From NCBI GenBank assembly GCA_023630585.1, contig CM042562.1, positions 10,984,684-11,048,683 of the forward strand: a stretch of DNA of 64,000 nt. Reading direction: 5' to 3'. Position numbers and translations under genes: made by a program. Shown here piece after piece: positions 1 through 11,692 of this stretch (the first letter of the stretch is position 1; each line of letters begins with the position of its first letter). The DNA comes from Cranoglanis bouderius (Eukaryota > Chordata > Actinopteri > Siluriformes > Cranoglanididae). The notes under the pieces were generated by a model, which was not told where the DNA came from, did not search any database, and saw nothing but the letters and a program-made list of their open reading frames with translations.

Positions 1-271
1 GATACTGTTAGTAATGTGAGTATGAGTCAATCAAACATTCAGTATACTGTATGTATTGACCCCAAGAATTAGCCACTTGATAAATACTTTGTCCAGCAGA
101 TGTCACCATAGTACAGAGGCTGAGTGTTTGTAATTTGCTAAACGTAGGCCTACACATTAATAAACAACTGTGCTGACCCTTTTGGATGTCTGGCTTCCCT
201 TATGGACCACTGCTCCACTGGGTATCAGTAAAGAAATTGTGCTTTATATTATAATACTTTCCTATTTACAG

Positions 272-374
272 GACAGTATTGGGTTGTTACTGGATGCTGT
301 GAAAACTTCAGATGAAGAGCTGGCACAAACCTGGAAGAAGTCTGAGCAGTGGGCTACAATCGAGCAACTCTGTA
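272..374 (+). CDS. nploc4: nploc4, penultimate coding exon
   Basis: Internal exon bounded by a TTTACAG acceptor and a GTAAGT donor. It encodes an alpha-helical stretch ending ...WATIEQLCS, which matches what I remember of the end of vertebrate NPL4 just before the C-terminal zinc finger. NPL4 is the ubiquitin-binding cofactor that, with UFD1, recruits the p97/VCP ATPase to ubiquitylated substrates in the cytosol and nucleus. The exon is 103 nt and ends after the first base of a codon, which the next exon at 1931 completes as Ser. Earlier exons lie upstream of this window. Confidence 0.9.
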
Positions 375-937
375 GTAAGTGATTCTCCAATTCATTTTTG
401 ACGTTTGGTCAGTTTTTAATAATTTGGGTCACCTGCTTACTTATTTATTTATTATTGCGTAAACCAAACAGAACTAATGATTTCTGCCGCATTTACAAAT
501 GTTTCGGAAATGCTGATTTTCTTCATATTTGCATGTATATGTTGACGAAAGCCAATCATCTGTAATTTATCAAGCATGTGCATGGCACGGCTGATTTGCA
601 TGTAGTAACGCACTGCGAGCACCAAATGATCGCTCAGTGGATTTTTTTTTTTACTCATTTCTATGCCAATAAAAATATTTTATAATCTATAACATTAATA
701 ACAAAAAGCGACCGCAAAATCTCCCTTCAGCTGAGGCATTTGTTTATGGTTTATGGCTATGCATTCGGTTTCTACTGAGACATTTCTTTTGTCATAATTG
801 AATGAGAATTTTTACTTGTCTCAATTTATGGGTTTGTGTTGTTTTGATTTCTTTATTGTTTATATTGTTTATGAATTATGTCTTTATTCATTTATGCCTG
901 TAAGACAAAACAACCGGTTTTCACAAAATGTTACCGA

Positions 938-1053
938 TGGTACTCTTAGTTCCTGTGCTAGTGAACCAGCATGAGGATGTGTTTTTGTTAGAGACTCCAA
1001 AGCACTCCTATAAGTCAAGATAAGGGTGTTTGCTAAATGCTGTAAATGTAAGA
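938..1053 (+). repeat. LINE/SINE 3' tail copy (CTGCTAAATGCTGTAAATG type)
   Basis: An intron segment with an Ala-Gly-like tail common in fish: a GCATGAGGATGTG block, then AGAGACTCCAAAGCACT, then a tail in which GTGTTTGCTAAATGCTGTAAATG is recognisable. The same tail occurs at 35235-35375, where it follows a recognisable reverse-transcriptase remnant, and at 50455-50585. It is therefore the 3' end of a non-LTR element or a SINE that shares its tail. Confidence 0.7.
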
Positions 1054-1930
1054 AAAATAAGCAACTTAAACAGTATATTCTGTATATAATAGAGCAGTAA
1101 TCCATGCAAATTATATGATTTGAAGTTGGTACGGTCAGGGTTTACGTTAGCTAGTCTTCTTATGAGTAAATTTACACAGGAATAGGATACAACATTTGTC
1201 CGAATTTACAGGATTTTCACGAATACCAATTTCTGGTTTACACATAAAGCCTCTTGTATCCAGCTTGATAAATGAGGCCCATTATTATGGTAAATGGTCT
1301 GCATCGAACCGCCATCTGTATGATTAGTGGACAAACTGCTCTACCACAGTCACAGCTGTGCCACAGCCGCCCCACCCTGTTAGCACAGTGCAATCTCATA
1401 CAATTTGCTGTTAACAGAAGAGCAAGCACTTCTTTTCTCACTCACCATTTTACAGCAATGTTCAATGTCGTATTAATGAGAAATCTAACGAAGAAGCAGT
1501 GGAGACAACAAACGTTGGACTCAAAGGTCCAGAATGCAGTGCAGCTATACGACTCCGTGCTGAGTCACGGCAGAGACTCAGCTTGATTAGTTAGTGATCT
1601 TTGAGATATCAAACACAATGGCTTTGATTGAACTTTGGAACTTCGGAGTGTACAGAGAGGTAGAGATGAAGCAAAGGCTAATTCCCGCTGGTGCAGTTGT
1701 CAGCACATAGTTGAATGGCATCGTGGGTGTTGATAAAAGAAGTTTAAACTAGAAAAGTCACCTAAGAAGCTCATTAGAAAATAAATCTTGGATGTTGTTG
1801 AATGTTACTCATTAATTATAATTTTTGATATGCAGTTTGTTAAGCATGGATTTTTTATTTTTTTTTAAAGATAAGTGTTTGTTTCATGTTTCTGTTCTCA
1901 TTATTTTACATTCTTTCCTTTCTGTCACAG

Positions 1931-2088
1931 GCACAGTGGGAGGGCAGCAGGGAGGCTCTCTTGACTACGCCATGGGTGGCCCATCTATCCCAGCATCGTC
2001 CTCTGCCATGTGGTCCTGCCTCCACTGCACCTTCATGAACCAGCCAGGCACAGAGCACTGCGAGATGTGCAGCCTGCCCCGTAGTTAA
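1931..2088 (+). CDS. nploc4: nploc4, last coding exon with NZF zinc finger
   Basis: The acceptor is TCTGTCACAG at 1921-1930 and the stop TAA is at 2086-2088. After a Gly/Ser-rich linker the exon encodes a RanBP2/NZF-type zinc finger, W-x-C-x2-C-x10-C-x2-C, with Cys in MWSCLHCTF and HCEMCSLPRS. The last residues are nearly identical to vertebrate NPL4, whose NZF binds ubiquitin. Joined to the exon at 272-374, the frame reads ...LCSTVGGQ across the junction, as in mammalian NPL4. Confidence in the gene assignment is high. Confidence 0.95.
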
Positions 2089-3952
2089 AAACCACCACCC
2101 TGACAGACGGCAGCAGCAGTGGGCTTGTTCTCAAAGCCCCTCCCTCTTACACTCTTGCTCCACCCCCCCATCAGAACTCCGCCCACTTCATCACTGCCTG
2201 TCCTGGGTTGCTATGCGAATACCAGTGGTGTACTAGGCTACATGTCCAAAGCTAATAATGATTGTGTTCCTGTAGCCTCTTTGCAGTGGCCACAAGGCAT
2301 GCTGGGATTGATTTAGGTAAAACACTTGGCCAAGGTTTCTTTCTCTCTGCAGTCCAAAATGAGCCGACGGCATTGTTGCGTTCTGGACATTGATGAAACT
2401 TGCTGAATTTGTTTTTCGAATTAAATGTATGCCCCCAACCCTTAATTCTCACAGCCTGGAGATATGTTGTGTAAATAATATGCAGATTGATACTGATACT
2501 GTTATTTAATTTCAGTGAGGCTTTTTTTTTTTCTTTTTTGAACCATAGGTATATGTATATTGATTGAATTTAATACAATTCTGTTTTCCAAAAAAACAAA
2601 ACAAAAACAAACCTACTGAGCTGAATAAGCATTTGGTGGATTTTCATGAAGCAAAATGCACTCTGCAACACACATGAAACAACTGTCCAGATCATTGGAC
2701 CCTTCAACTCACCATAACAGCTTGTTCTTGAGTTTTAATTGAGACTCCCTATTAAAGGTTGCACAAGCCTTTTTCTCAATCATTATGTGCTCCTTTTCTT
2801 TGATTCTGTGTGGTTTTATTCGCTACCTTTTGAGGGTTGTAGTCACTTGTGTCTGACGTCTTTATGGAGTACATTAAGTTACAGTTTGAACTTTTCAACA
2901 CACCATAAAGCCAATGGCTGGTTTCCTTGCTGTCAGAGTAGTGAATTTAACTTTTGATAAAGTGCACAACAACTGGAACTACCCTGTTTTTGAATATGGC
3001 ATTCTCAGAATTTCTTCACTTACTGTCTGTCTTCCTGTTATCTCTTTCCGTGTCTCACTTGCTGGCACCAGTGGAAGTGTGGAGAAAGCACAGTTCAGCG
3101 CTCCCTTCCAGCAGGAAACGCTGCACACTTTTGAGTTTTCTTATCTCCATCTGGCCCAATGTGTCCCACACCTAGACAAGGAAAATAAGAGGCATAAAGA
3201 ATGGCTATGGGGTAGGGTTAAATAGGTCATTAACTAAAATACCTTTTCATTTGTTTTCCTGCTGTTCCTTCCGTTATGAAGTTGAAGGCAGCTCTAGTAT
3301 TTGTGCCCAACACCAAAAAGATAGCCTCCTTGCACCTTCTTATGAGACATCTAGTGCTGGGCATATAAGGATGTAACCAAATATGAATGCATTATTCAAA
3401 ATGAACAGATGTGTTCTAAAGAAATGCAAATGTAGATGATACCAATAACACTATTCCACTATGCACTATACCAATGACACTATGCTTTAATTTTTTATTT
3501 ATTTATTTATTTTTGAAGAACGTTTGCCAGAAAGGTATCACAGGGCATCTGGTTGAGATTAGAGCTGTACAACAAGGGACTAGGGATGCAAAAAAAAAAA
3601 AGGTAGCCTGAGGTTTTTAATTTCATGCAGGCACAAAAAGATAAAATTCATTTACATGAGTCGCCGTGTAGTGCATTTACATCGCTGATTCAATCAACCC
3701 AATTAACTACCTGGTCAAGGTTGTGGTGGTTTAAATTAGGCTACTAGTTTGTAGCCTAACTCCCCTCATGATGAGTGTAAAGTTTGACCTTCTGGTCAGT
3801 GCTCTGGTCTTCTCACTACCATACAGTTGCACCTTTTCAAAACAGGACAAAAACATGCAGATATATCATTTGTCATTATTATACTATTACACAGAAACAT
3901 TTTAAGTTTCATTTCATTTCACATTAATTTCAGTTAGTGGCTTCTTTGAATG
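2089..3952 (+). other. nploc4 3' UTR and intergenic DNA
   Basis: About 1.9 kb downstream of the nploc4 stop. The 3' UTR probably runs several hundred bases. I see no canonical AATAAA close to the stop; ATTAAA at about 2752 is a candidate. Short A/T homopolymers occur at 2521-2540, 2590-2600 and 3590-3600. I recognised no gene or repeat family here. Short frames in this stretch have no coding character. Confidence 0.5.
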
Positions 3953-5485
3953 TACACTCGTGAAAAAATACGTACACCCCATGGAAATTGTTGGCTTTTT
4001 TGGACAAACAAACATTTGATCCTCTTTGAAATAAGGTGATGCACTCTATCGAATGACATAAATTTGACATTTTGTAGTAATTTTCACAATTTAAATGAAC
4101 AAAAAAACATTTCATTCACATGTAAAAAGTAAGTACACCCATAAATTTATCACACCTTCAAATCCATAAAATTAGAATCAGGTGTTTAAGATTGGGTGCC
4201 GGTGATTAGAACCTGCTTAGGGAGTGCAGGTGGAACCAGTTTTATTTATACCCCTCTCATATCTAGTGTCTGCTGTTCCCTTTGCTATTGAGGTGTGTGG
4301 TGTCATCATGTCAAGATCTAAAGAGTTCTGTAAAGCCTTCAAGAAAAAAAAGTTGTGGATGCCTATGAGTCTGGAAAGGGATTTAAAAAATATCTCCAAG
4401 TTATATGAAATACATCATTCCACTGTAAGGAAAATAATCTACAAATGGCGCGGATTTCAATTGACTGCCAATTTGTCCAGGACTGGCCGTCCCAGCAAAT
4501 TCAGCCCACGAGCAGACCGTCTGATGCAAAAAGAAGTCTCCAAGAACCCCAAAATTTAATTACAGGATCTGCTACGAAGTCTTGCAACTGTTGGTGTCAA
4601 ACTGCATGCTTCTACAATCAGAAAGAGATTGCACAAATTTGACCGGCATGGGAGGCGTACCTGGAAAAAGCCTTTGCAAGACTACAGTTTGCCAACGAGC
4701 ATACAGGTAAAGACCAGGCCTTTTGAAATAATGTGCTCTGGACAGACGAATCAAAGCTAGAGTTGTTTGGCCACAGTAACAGACCAAAGACAGCTTTTCA
4801 GGAGAACTGTGAAGCACGGTGGTGGAAATGTTAGGTTTGGGGTTGCTTCGCTGCCTTAGGGACTGGACAGCTTGCATTCATTGATTCAACTATGAATTCT
4901 GCATCATATCAAAGAGTGCTTGAAGATAATGTGAGGCCATCTGTCCAAAAGTTGAAGTTGAACCGAAAGTGGACACTTCAACAGGGTAATGATCCTAATC
5001 ACAATAGCAAATCCACCAATGAATGGCTCAAAAAGAAGAAATGGAGGGTTATGGAATGGCCTAGTCAAAGCCCGGATTTGAATCCCGTTGAAATGTTGTG
5101 GGGGGATTTGAAACGGGCAGTACATGCAAGAAAACCCTCAAACATCTTGCAACTAAAAGAATATTGCATGGAAGAGTGGTCAAAAATTCCATCAAGCCTG
5201 GTGGACAATTATGCAAAACACCTACAAGAAGTTATTTCTGCTAAAGGAGGCAATACTAGCTTCTGAGGCCAAGGGTGTACTTAGTCTTTCCACAGAATAT
5301 CCCATCTATTGATATTTCTGTTGCTAATTTTCCTTGTGGTTTTGTTCAAGTATATCAACTTCATTAACAGGCACTGTTTCAAAGATGATCAAATGTTTGC
5401 TTATCCAAATATTTCAAAAATAATAATAATAAATAAATAAGCCAACAATTTCCATGAGCTGTATTTATTTTTTCACATGACTGTA
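3953..5485 (+). mobile_element. Tc1-like DNA transposon, decayed
   Basis: Terminal inverted repeats of about 40 bp are visible. The left end reads CGTGAAAAAATACGTACACC then CATGGAAATTGTTGGC, and the right end (5441-5483) is its reverse complement with few changes. TA dinucleotides flank both ends, as expected for Tc1/mariner insertion. Shorter internal repeats of the AAGTACACCC type lie at about 4126 and 5271, giving the IR/DR architecture of Tc1-like elements. It sits between nploc4 and the small gene at 6876. Confidence 0.85.
4309..5266 (+). pseudogene. Tc1-like transposase pseudogene
   Basis: The N-terminal part (about 4309-4557) encodes a paired-type helix-turn-helix region (KISKLYEIHHSTVRK-like, then a GRPSK motif). 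The C-terminal part (about 4892-5266) contains the SPDLNPVEMLWG catalytic-E block of the DDE transposase. The block expected to carry the second Asp (HNDNDPKH-like) reads GNDPNHN, so it is degraded. The two parts lie in different frames with stops between them, so no full-length transposase can be made from this copy. Confidence 0.85.
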
Positions 5486-6808
5486 TCACATTTAGATGAT
5501 GTTTCATTTTGGAAAGAGAAATACAAACAGGCATTATTCCAGTCATAATATTCCTATGTGGTTTATTCTATTTTTGTAAGATCAAAAGCAAAAAAAAAAA
5601 AAAAAAAATCTCCGACAAAACAAAACGATACAGAACAACTATTAAATGAAAAACAAACAAACATACAAAACAAGTATCTTACTAAATGCTTATATCTTTG
5701 GATTTAAGGATTTATTACCTGGCAAACTCTTAGATCCTCAAGGTTTATTAAAGGCACATGTGCTCGGAGAGTAAAGACAGTGTTAGTATTAACTTTAAAC
5801 ACATACAGTATGGGTAATTAAAGTAAGCTCAGACATCACACATACACAACAGCATGACGTGTGCTTTACGTCTCAACAAGGTTCCCTAATTTTGAAGACG
5901 TCTGTACAGCATAGTTTTGTTGATCGTCCTCTTTTCAGCCATAATGTACTGTATGATTTGAACCCATCATCACTGTAAGCCAGTAATCCATCATCAAGCA
6001 TGTGAGATGTACATGCATGGCTACATATTTACTTGTATTTACAAATGTATTGCTTTAGACTGTTTTACCTGCTGAGATGAGCCTGTATGGTTAAGCTATC
6101 ACACATGCAGACCAGGTTTTTCCATGGGTTCCTCGGGACCCCAGATGTGTTGCAGATGATGTCCAGGAATGCTGCTTTGGAGGTAAGATGGCAAGATGAA
6201 ACACAACCTGCAGCTCAGAGACATCATCTATAGTCTCGTTTTCTTTTGATCTTGGACTGCACATGTTTATTTTGGAGAATGGGTTTACTGTTGAGTTCTG
6301 TTTTTGTTTGTCATATGACTAAATTGTCTATGATATCGAACAATAGTGAACACAATGATTTATAAACACTGCTTTAACTTTACTCAGTCAGTGTCTCCAC
6401 CCCTCTCTTCACGAAGACCCCAACAAAGGGGTGGAATTACAATCTTAACAGACAGATATAAATGGCAGAAGGATTGTGCCTGGGAATCATTTAGGATATT
6501 TTGACACTTCCTAGTAGTTTGAACTTTAACAATAGGTTTTTGATTAACTTATTTGGAGGTAAGCAATATTTTATGATTAAACAATATGTAGAACTTTTGT
6601 GTTGTTTGAGATTTATGAATATGTATAGTAATAGTTTGCATTTGAATTTGCTGTTTTTGGAAGTGTCTATCATGTTGTGATTTTATAACTCAGATGTAAT
6701 CTTGTATTCATTATTTTTTAATTTCACAATTTCTTTGAAAAGAGTTTTTTCATCATCGTATTTATATTATAGGGTCAGTGAGAGTCTGATATGCATAATG
6801 TGCTTAAT

Positions 6809-6860
<52 letters not shown>

Positions 6861-6875
6861 CTATGTGTCTAGAAA
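5486..6875. other. intergenic DNA upstream of the small secreted-protein gene
   Basis: Mostly AT-rich sequence with a poly-A run at 5590-5607 and a (TG)n microsatellite at about 6815-6854. A TATAAAT motif at 6457-6463 is the best candidate core promoter for the gene starting at 6876, with transcription starting around 6490. I see no further coding exon here, though a short non-coding first exon cannot be excluded. Confidence 0.4.
6815..6854. repeat. (TG)n microsatellite
   Basis: A pure TG dinucleotide tract of about 40 bp lying immediately 5' of the ATG at 6876. Confidence 0.95.
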
Positions 6876-7997
6876 ATGCAGATTTTGCCGTTCTTGTTTT
6901 TTACGCTCTCTCTGGGAGCTGCACAGAAAAACACTGAGTGGGACTACAGAGCTGAAGGTAAAATTATTTGTGTGTGTAAGACAATGATTTCAAGAATTTG
7001 GAGACCTGTCTGGTCCAGTGTTTTTATCTCTAGGCTAAGAGAGATGCCTTGAATAATTTTTTTTTTCACCCCTTAAACCTTTTCACTATTTGTAGTGTTA
7101 CAACCTGGAACTTAAATGGACTCTTGGATTCTTCTCCCTTCCTGGTCACTGACTTTTGGAGGACAGCCTCCTCTAGGCAGAATCACAGTTGTGCCAGATT
7201 CTTTCCATTTTTTAAATAATGGATTTAAAAATATTTTTTCCCCCCATACTTTAATATTACATGCTATTTTGGGTCCATTCATGACATATAATCACAATTA
7301 AGTCCATTTCAGTTCCAGGTTATAACACAACATAATACGGAAATGTTGTGTATTATATACTATAATATAAATATTATAGTAATATTTCTCAGTTCTAAGC
7401 CTCATGGATGAAGGACTAAATATCCTAACACAAGTCCAACTACAAAATGTATTAGTATGTGAGATTAAAAACAGCCTGGATAACTAAACCCCTTGACTGC
7501 CATTCTGCAGCTGTGAAGCTGAATGCCAGAGGATGTGCCAATCTCACTTTAGTCCTGGGCAACTGGAAATATGCCATTATGACTCAGGTGAAAGATCTGC
7601 TTCTCAATGACCACAGCACTGTGCTACCAGACTATGGAAGGTCAGTTCTGTGGTCTGCAGTGCGATACTTCATACATCTAAAGTATATTTTTTTATTGAT
7701 ATGATCTGTGGCTGCATTTTTCTGAGACATATGACATTGTAATAACACCTCTTTAGGATTGGATCTCTGTCTGAAGCCCTCAGTGATCTATATAAAGAGT
7801 TTGACTCTTTAAAGGAGCGACTGGCTGAGCTCACATCCAAGTTTGAAGGAGTGGAGTCTTTTGTCTATGAAGTTCGGTTAGGGCGAGAGGAGAGACCCAG
7901 GGCAGAAGGAAACGTGGTGACCTCTGAACTTGACCACAGGCCAAGACGCAAAACCAGAGTGGTGATTCGAAGAGTGATGAAAGCAGAAAATCCATAG
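6876..7997 (+). CDS. small secreted coiled-coil protein, unrecognised (3 exons, 150 aa)
   Basis: Three exons splice in one frame: 6876-6957, 7511-7640 and 7757-7997, all with GT/AG borders, giving 150 residues and a TAG stop. Residues 1-16 (MQILPFLFFTLSLGAA) form a clear signal peptide. The middle has one Cys and an N-glycosylation sequon (C-A-N-L-T). From about residue 72 an amphipathic heptad-rich helix (LSEALSDLYKEFDSLKERL...) suggests a coiled coil. The C-terminus is strongly basic (RRKTRVVIRR). I do not recognise the family. A secreted oligomeric protein is likely from these features; its function is unknown. The TATA-like box at 6457 and the position between nploc4 and rnf213 are the only context. 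Confidence 0.72.
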
Positions 7998-8097
7998 GTG
8001 TGATTCTTTACTTCTTCACCTGTCAAAGTCAGAGAGAGAGGATTAAAAAAAAAAAAACTATATTCAATACACTATATATATACACACACACACTATC

Positions 8098-8302
8098 CAT
8101 ATATGTTCCAACCCATCACAGAGCATAATTGCACAATCATACTACAGACAATTTAGAGACTGGAGAGTATTTGGAGGAAACCCCCAAAGCACTGGTCTGA
8201 ACACACAAGCTCCACTCACACAGCGTGACAGTGGGAATCAAACCCCCAACCCTGGCGGTGTGAAGCAAACATGCAAACCACTAAGCCACCATGCCCCCTA
8301 GT
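8098..8302 (-). repeat. tRNA-derived SINE copy, antisense
   Basis: The reverse complement carries the head GGGGGCATGGTGGCTTAGTG, a B-box-like GGTTTGATTCCCAC block, and then the body with GGAGTTT..CCTCC and CCCTCTGTGATGGGTTGG. This is the same family as the copies at 52640-52965 and 55805-56117. Confidence 0.8.
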
Positions 8303-8384
8303 GTGAGACATGTAGTGTGACACATCTTTTTAGTGATTTTTTGCTGTTTTTTTCAATGCCTAAAATTATTTTACATCTGATAAT

Positions 8385-8625
8385 ATTAAACACACACTGT
8401 CGGTTTAAAATACACTTTCACATTTCACATGTAATCATTTTTAATGTGAGATTATGTGAGTATGTGGTCATGTGGAAAATTATGCAAAGGTGCATTTTCA
8501 CCATGTTATTGTCTGAAACCACGCATGTGAATTCCATTAAACTGCTGAAGAGTGTGACGACACATGAAAAATAAAATGTGTAAAATTCACATGTGAATTC
8601 TATGACGTTTGTGTGACTTTTCTTT
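8385..8625 (+). repeat. dispersed repeat rich in CACATGTGAATT palindromes
   Basis: Contains many short CACATG/CATGTG motifs and a block GGTGCATTTTCACCATGTTA (8489-8508). The reverse complement of that block occurs at about 22829-22848 within a similar CACATGA-rich stretch. The shared block plus similar composition suggest two copies, in opposite orientation, of one low-copy repeat or MITE. No protein is encoded. Confidence 0.5.
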
Positions 8626-8782
8626 AAGAGTATAATAACGAAATGTTTTGAAATTAGATGCTTTCTTTTTTCATCTCTAGAGGGAGTGTTTTTTCTTCTT
8701 CTTCTTCTTCTCCTAACTACTGCCACAAAGTCTTGTGTCTTTGTATGCTATAGCATTAAGATTTCGCTTCACTGGAAATAAA

Positions 8783-9180
8783 AGGCCCCCAAACATGTTC
8801 CAACATCACAGTGCCCCTGTGCACCAAGCAAGCTCCATGAAGACATGGTTTGCCCAGGTTTGAGTCGAAGTACTTGAATGGTCTGCACAGAACCTTGACC
8901 TCAATCCCACTGAACACCTTTGGGATGAACTGAAATGCCGACTGTGTGCCAGACCTTCTCGCCTGACATCAGTGCCTGAGCTCACTAATGCTCTTGTGGC
9001 TGAATGAGGACAAATCCCCACAGCTACACTCCAAAATCTAGTGGAAAGCCTTCCCAGAAGAGTGGAGGTTATTATAAGAGCACAGGGATGAACAACTTTG
9101 GAATGGGATGTTCGAAAAGCACATACGAGTGTGACAGGTCAGGTGTACCTTTGGCCCATACCTTTGGCCATATAGTTTAT
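8783..9180 (+). mobile_element. Tc1-like transposon 3' fragment
   Basis: A broken transposase 3' region: NCAAC-ATCAC... then the GTGCACCAAGCAAGCTCCATG block, LNPTEHLWDEL (TGAACACCTTTGGGATGAACTG), and a right end GGTGTACCTTTGGCCC..TTTGGCCATATAGTTTA. The end and the coding pieces match the element at 14442-14982, which lies in the opposite orientation. Only the 3' part is left. Confidence 0.75.
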
Positions 9181-9439
9181 TAATTACCTTAAGAATTCAT
9201 GTAAAAATGAATTAAGCATATGATCAATGTGTTTTTTGCACTTAATTTGCATGTTTCTTTGCATTTTGCTCTGGGATTGGTTGTGATTTGTATATGTACA
9301 TAGTTACAACAGTATATGACAATTTACAGTGTATTTCTCAATCACGTTTAAAAGTTGTTTTTACAGATTAGTTTGCTCGGCATGTTTTATCTGTTACACT
9401 TTGGTATCTGATAAAGCTTTCCAGTAAATCCTCGGAGCT

Positions 9440-9631
9440 TTATTGCTGTATGGATTTCCTGAATAGAGAGTTAGAGAGACGTCAGAGGAAGGAAACGAAA
9501 CTGAAAGTGTTGACTGCGAGTTTCTTCACGCTACACAAAGCTCGCTGTCAGACAGCTACAGATCTCTGTTCATATGACACGAGTTTCGGATTCATCCCAC
9601 TGACAGTCTGCAGGAAAAGTGCTACTTAAAG
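9440..9631 (+). other. rnf213: rnf213 non-coding first exon (inferred)
   Basis: A GC-richer, repeat-free stretch ending at an AAAG|GTAGG donor (9631/9632), just downstream of the GAAA-repeat element. The only long frame in it (from an ATG at about 9450) stops just before the donor, so it is probably untranslated. The first exon of rnf213 is expected upstream of the coding start at 12224. The exact start site cannot be read from the sequence. Confidence 0.5.
9492..9508 (+). promoter_or_regulatory. interferon-type GAAA-repeat element (IRF/ISRE-like)
   Basis: GAAACGAAACTGAAAGT holds three GAAA repeats. The last two fit the GAAANNGAAA core bound by IRF proteins, and the whole is close to an interferon-stimulated response element. 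A shorter GAAACGAAACC lies at 9905-9915 in the first intron. Mammalian RNF213 is interferon-inducible, so a fish promoter with this element is coherent. The assignment as the rnf213 promoter is inference from position. Confidence 0.65.
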
Positions 9632-9964
9632 GTAGGATGTGTGCTTTTATTTAGTTTACTGTCTTGCTTCGATGAATTTGCTTAGAAACCTTATCTCAGT
9701 GTAGGCGTTGTGAAATGGCAGGTTTAATAATGAGACATTTCAGAGTTCGGCTACTCACTGAGTATTTTTCGAAAGCAACGGAAAATGTTTAAATCAGGAT
9801 GCAAGGGTGTGTGTTTACATTATCCTTTTAAGTCATGGACGATAACGGAGCCACGTTTAAGTGACAAGTTAATCCAGGAAAATTGAAATGTGAGATACGT
9901 CACTGAAACGAAACCTAAGGGAAGGAGGATTATTAACGCCATATACTGAACTGAACTGAGAAAA

Positions 9965-9971
9965 GCAACAA

Positions 9972-10008
<37 letters not shown>
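9965..10008. repeat. (CT)n microsatellite
   Basis: A CT dinucleotide tract in the first intron of rnf213. Confidence 0.9.
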
Positions 10009-10012
<4 letters not shown>

Positions 10013-10325
10013 GTACTCTTACTAAGGCATTGCCTTGCTGGTACACCTTGTGGTTGTACTGTGATAGACCAAATGGCACTTTTGCAGTGTTTCCCACAGG
10101 TCTGATGTAAAAGGGAGTGCACAAGTTGTGCTGGTGAGGTGTTGTTGTTGTTTGGTTGATAGTAACATTGAGCAATTCAATTAAATAAATAAATAAAATA
10201 AAAACGAACAAACAGCAAAGCTATTGTACCGGCACCACATGGATGAATTGTCCACTATGTAGATAATATATGGTCAGTGGTGGACCATTTCCACTGAACC
10301 ACAGGCTGAGAAAACAACATAAGGG

Positions 10326-10363
10326 CACATACAGTAGGTGACATGTATCACCTACTGTATGTG
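10326..10363. repeat. perfect 16-bp inverted repeat (hairpin)
   Basis: CACATACAGTAGGTGA at 10326-10341 and its exact reverse complement at 10348-10363, separated by 6 bp. The sequence just after it (GGTAGGTAGACCTAATAAAG) resembles the tail of the dispersed repeat at 54345-55030. Confidence 0.9.
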
Positions 10364-10969
10364 GTAGGTAGACCTAATAAAGTGGACATCGAGTGATAGT
10401 TTTAAACAACAGTGAATCAGGGTCAGACCGGGACTGAAAAACGGCCCGGGACTTTGAAACGCAGACCGAACCCGCGACCGTGTACAGTTCCCAAATACAA
10501 ATTCACACACCATCCACTATATAATGATACATTATGATGCAGTGCTGGCTGTTAACAACATTAGATCTAATAATACAGTATTTAAAAAAATAATTTGGCT
10601 CCAGAAACCAGTTTGATTTTGCAAAAGAACAATAATCAGTCACCTTCATTGTAATCAAAGATCAAAATCAGTTGAACAAACTAATTTGCATATAATAACC
10701 CTGTTAACTTATACTCTATTGTGCACAGTATCATTGCTGCACCTATCATAATCTCTGCACTGGACCCTGTCACCACCGTCACAGCTGCTTCCATATCTAT
10801 CTCAGTCTCCTCAATAAAACCACGTTGTCCATAGATATATATTAGTGTCCCTTTTTCTTGGGCATATATGTTTCTTAATTAAAAATAAATTATATATATA
10901 GCCTATATATAGTTACAACCATAGCTAATCATATGTCCCACATTACAGTATGTATAAACATGTATATAT

Positions 10970-10973
<4 letters not shown>

Positions 10974-11067
<94 letters not shown>
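10974..11067. repeat. compound (TG)n(TA)n(TG)n microsatellite
   Basis: About 35 bp of TG followed by about 50 bp of TA and a short TG tract. Translated frames over it are artefacts. Confidence 0.95.
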
Positions 11068-11583
11068 ACAAATGTATAAACTTTTTTTTTTTAATGAAAA
11101 CAATATCGTTTGGATATTTGAATTTTCTAAACGTTGAAAGTGCAGCTGCTTGCACCTGAAGTCTCTGGTACTGCAGCATCTCCGGGCTGCTGACTGTCTC
11201 AGTGGTGGTCGAAATATGTGTGCTATTTTTTTTTTTTTTTTTTTTTCATTTGGAAGCATTAGCTTGGAGTGCTCGTTGTTTCTTCTCTCTTATATTTTCC
11301 GTGCCACCCTTTTCTCTTCCTCTCCATTTCGTTGGAGAAGAAACAAAAATGTAATAGAAAGAGCTCAATGGGCCTCAGTTGCTCTCGACTTGACTATAAA
11401 AACTCAACTCACTCCCACTCACTCCGCTCTCACTCTGAACCCGGAAGACGAGGACGTATTGACCAGTCGTGTTCTGTAAAACGGATGTACAAATGCACTG
11501 TTCAAGTTTTCACCATGCTCACTCCAGTACAATGGTTGTATGGTATTCCGGCCACGCTCAAAGTGAACGTGGCCGATGAAACT

Positions 11584-11632
11584 ATTATATATATATAATA
11601 TATATAATATATATATTTTATTTTATAATATT

Positions 11633-11677
<45 letters not shown>

Positions 11678-11692
11678 TTTTTTTTTTTTTTT
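11584..11692. repeat. (TA)n and poly-T tract
   Basis: TA-rich stretch with a pure TA block at 11638-11675, ending in a run of T. Confidence 0.9.

Noticed and set aside
1272..1586. 104-codon open frame on the + strand
   Set aside because: Lies in the last nploc4 intron, with no recognisable domain or splice support.
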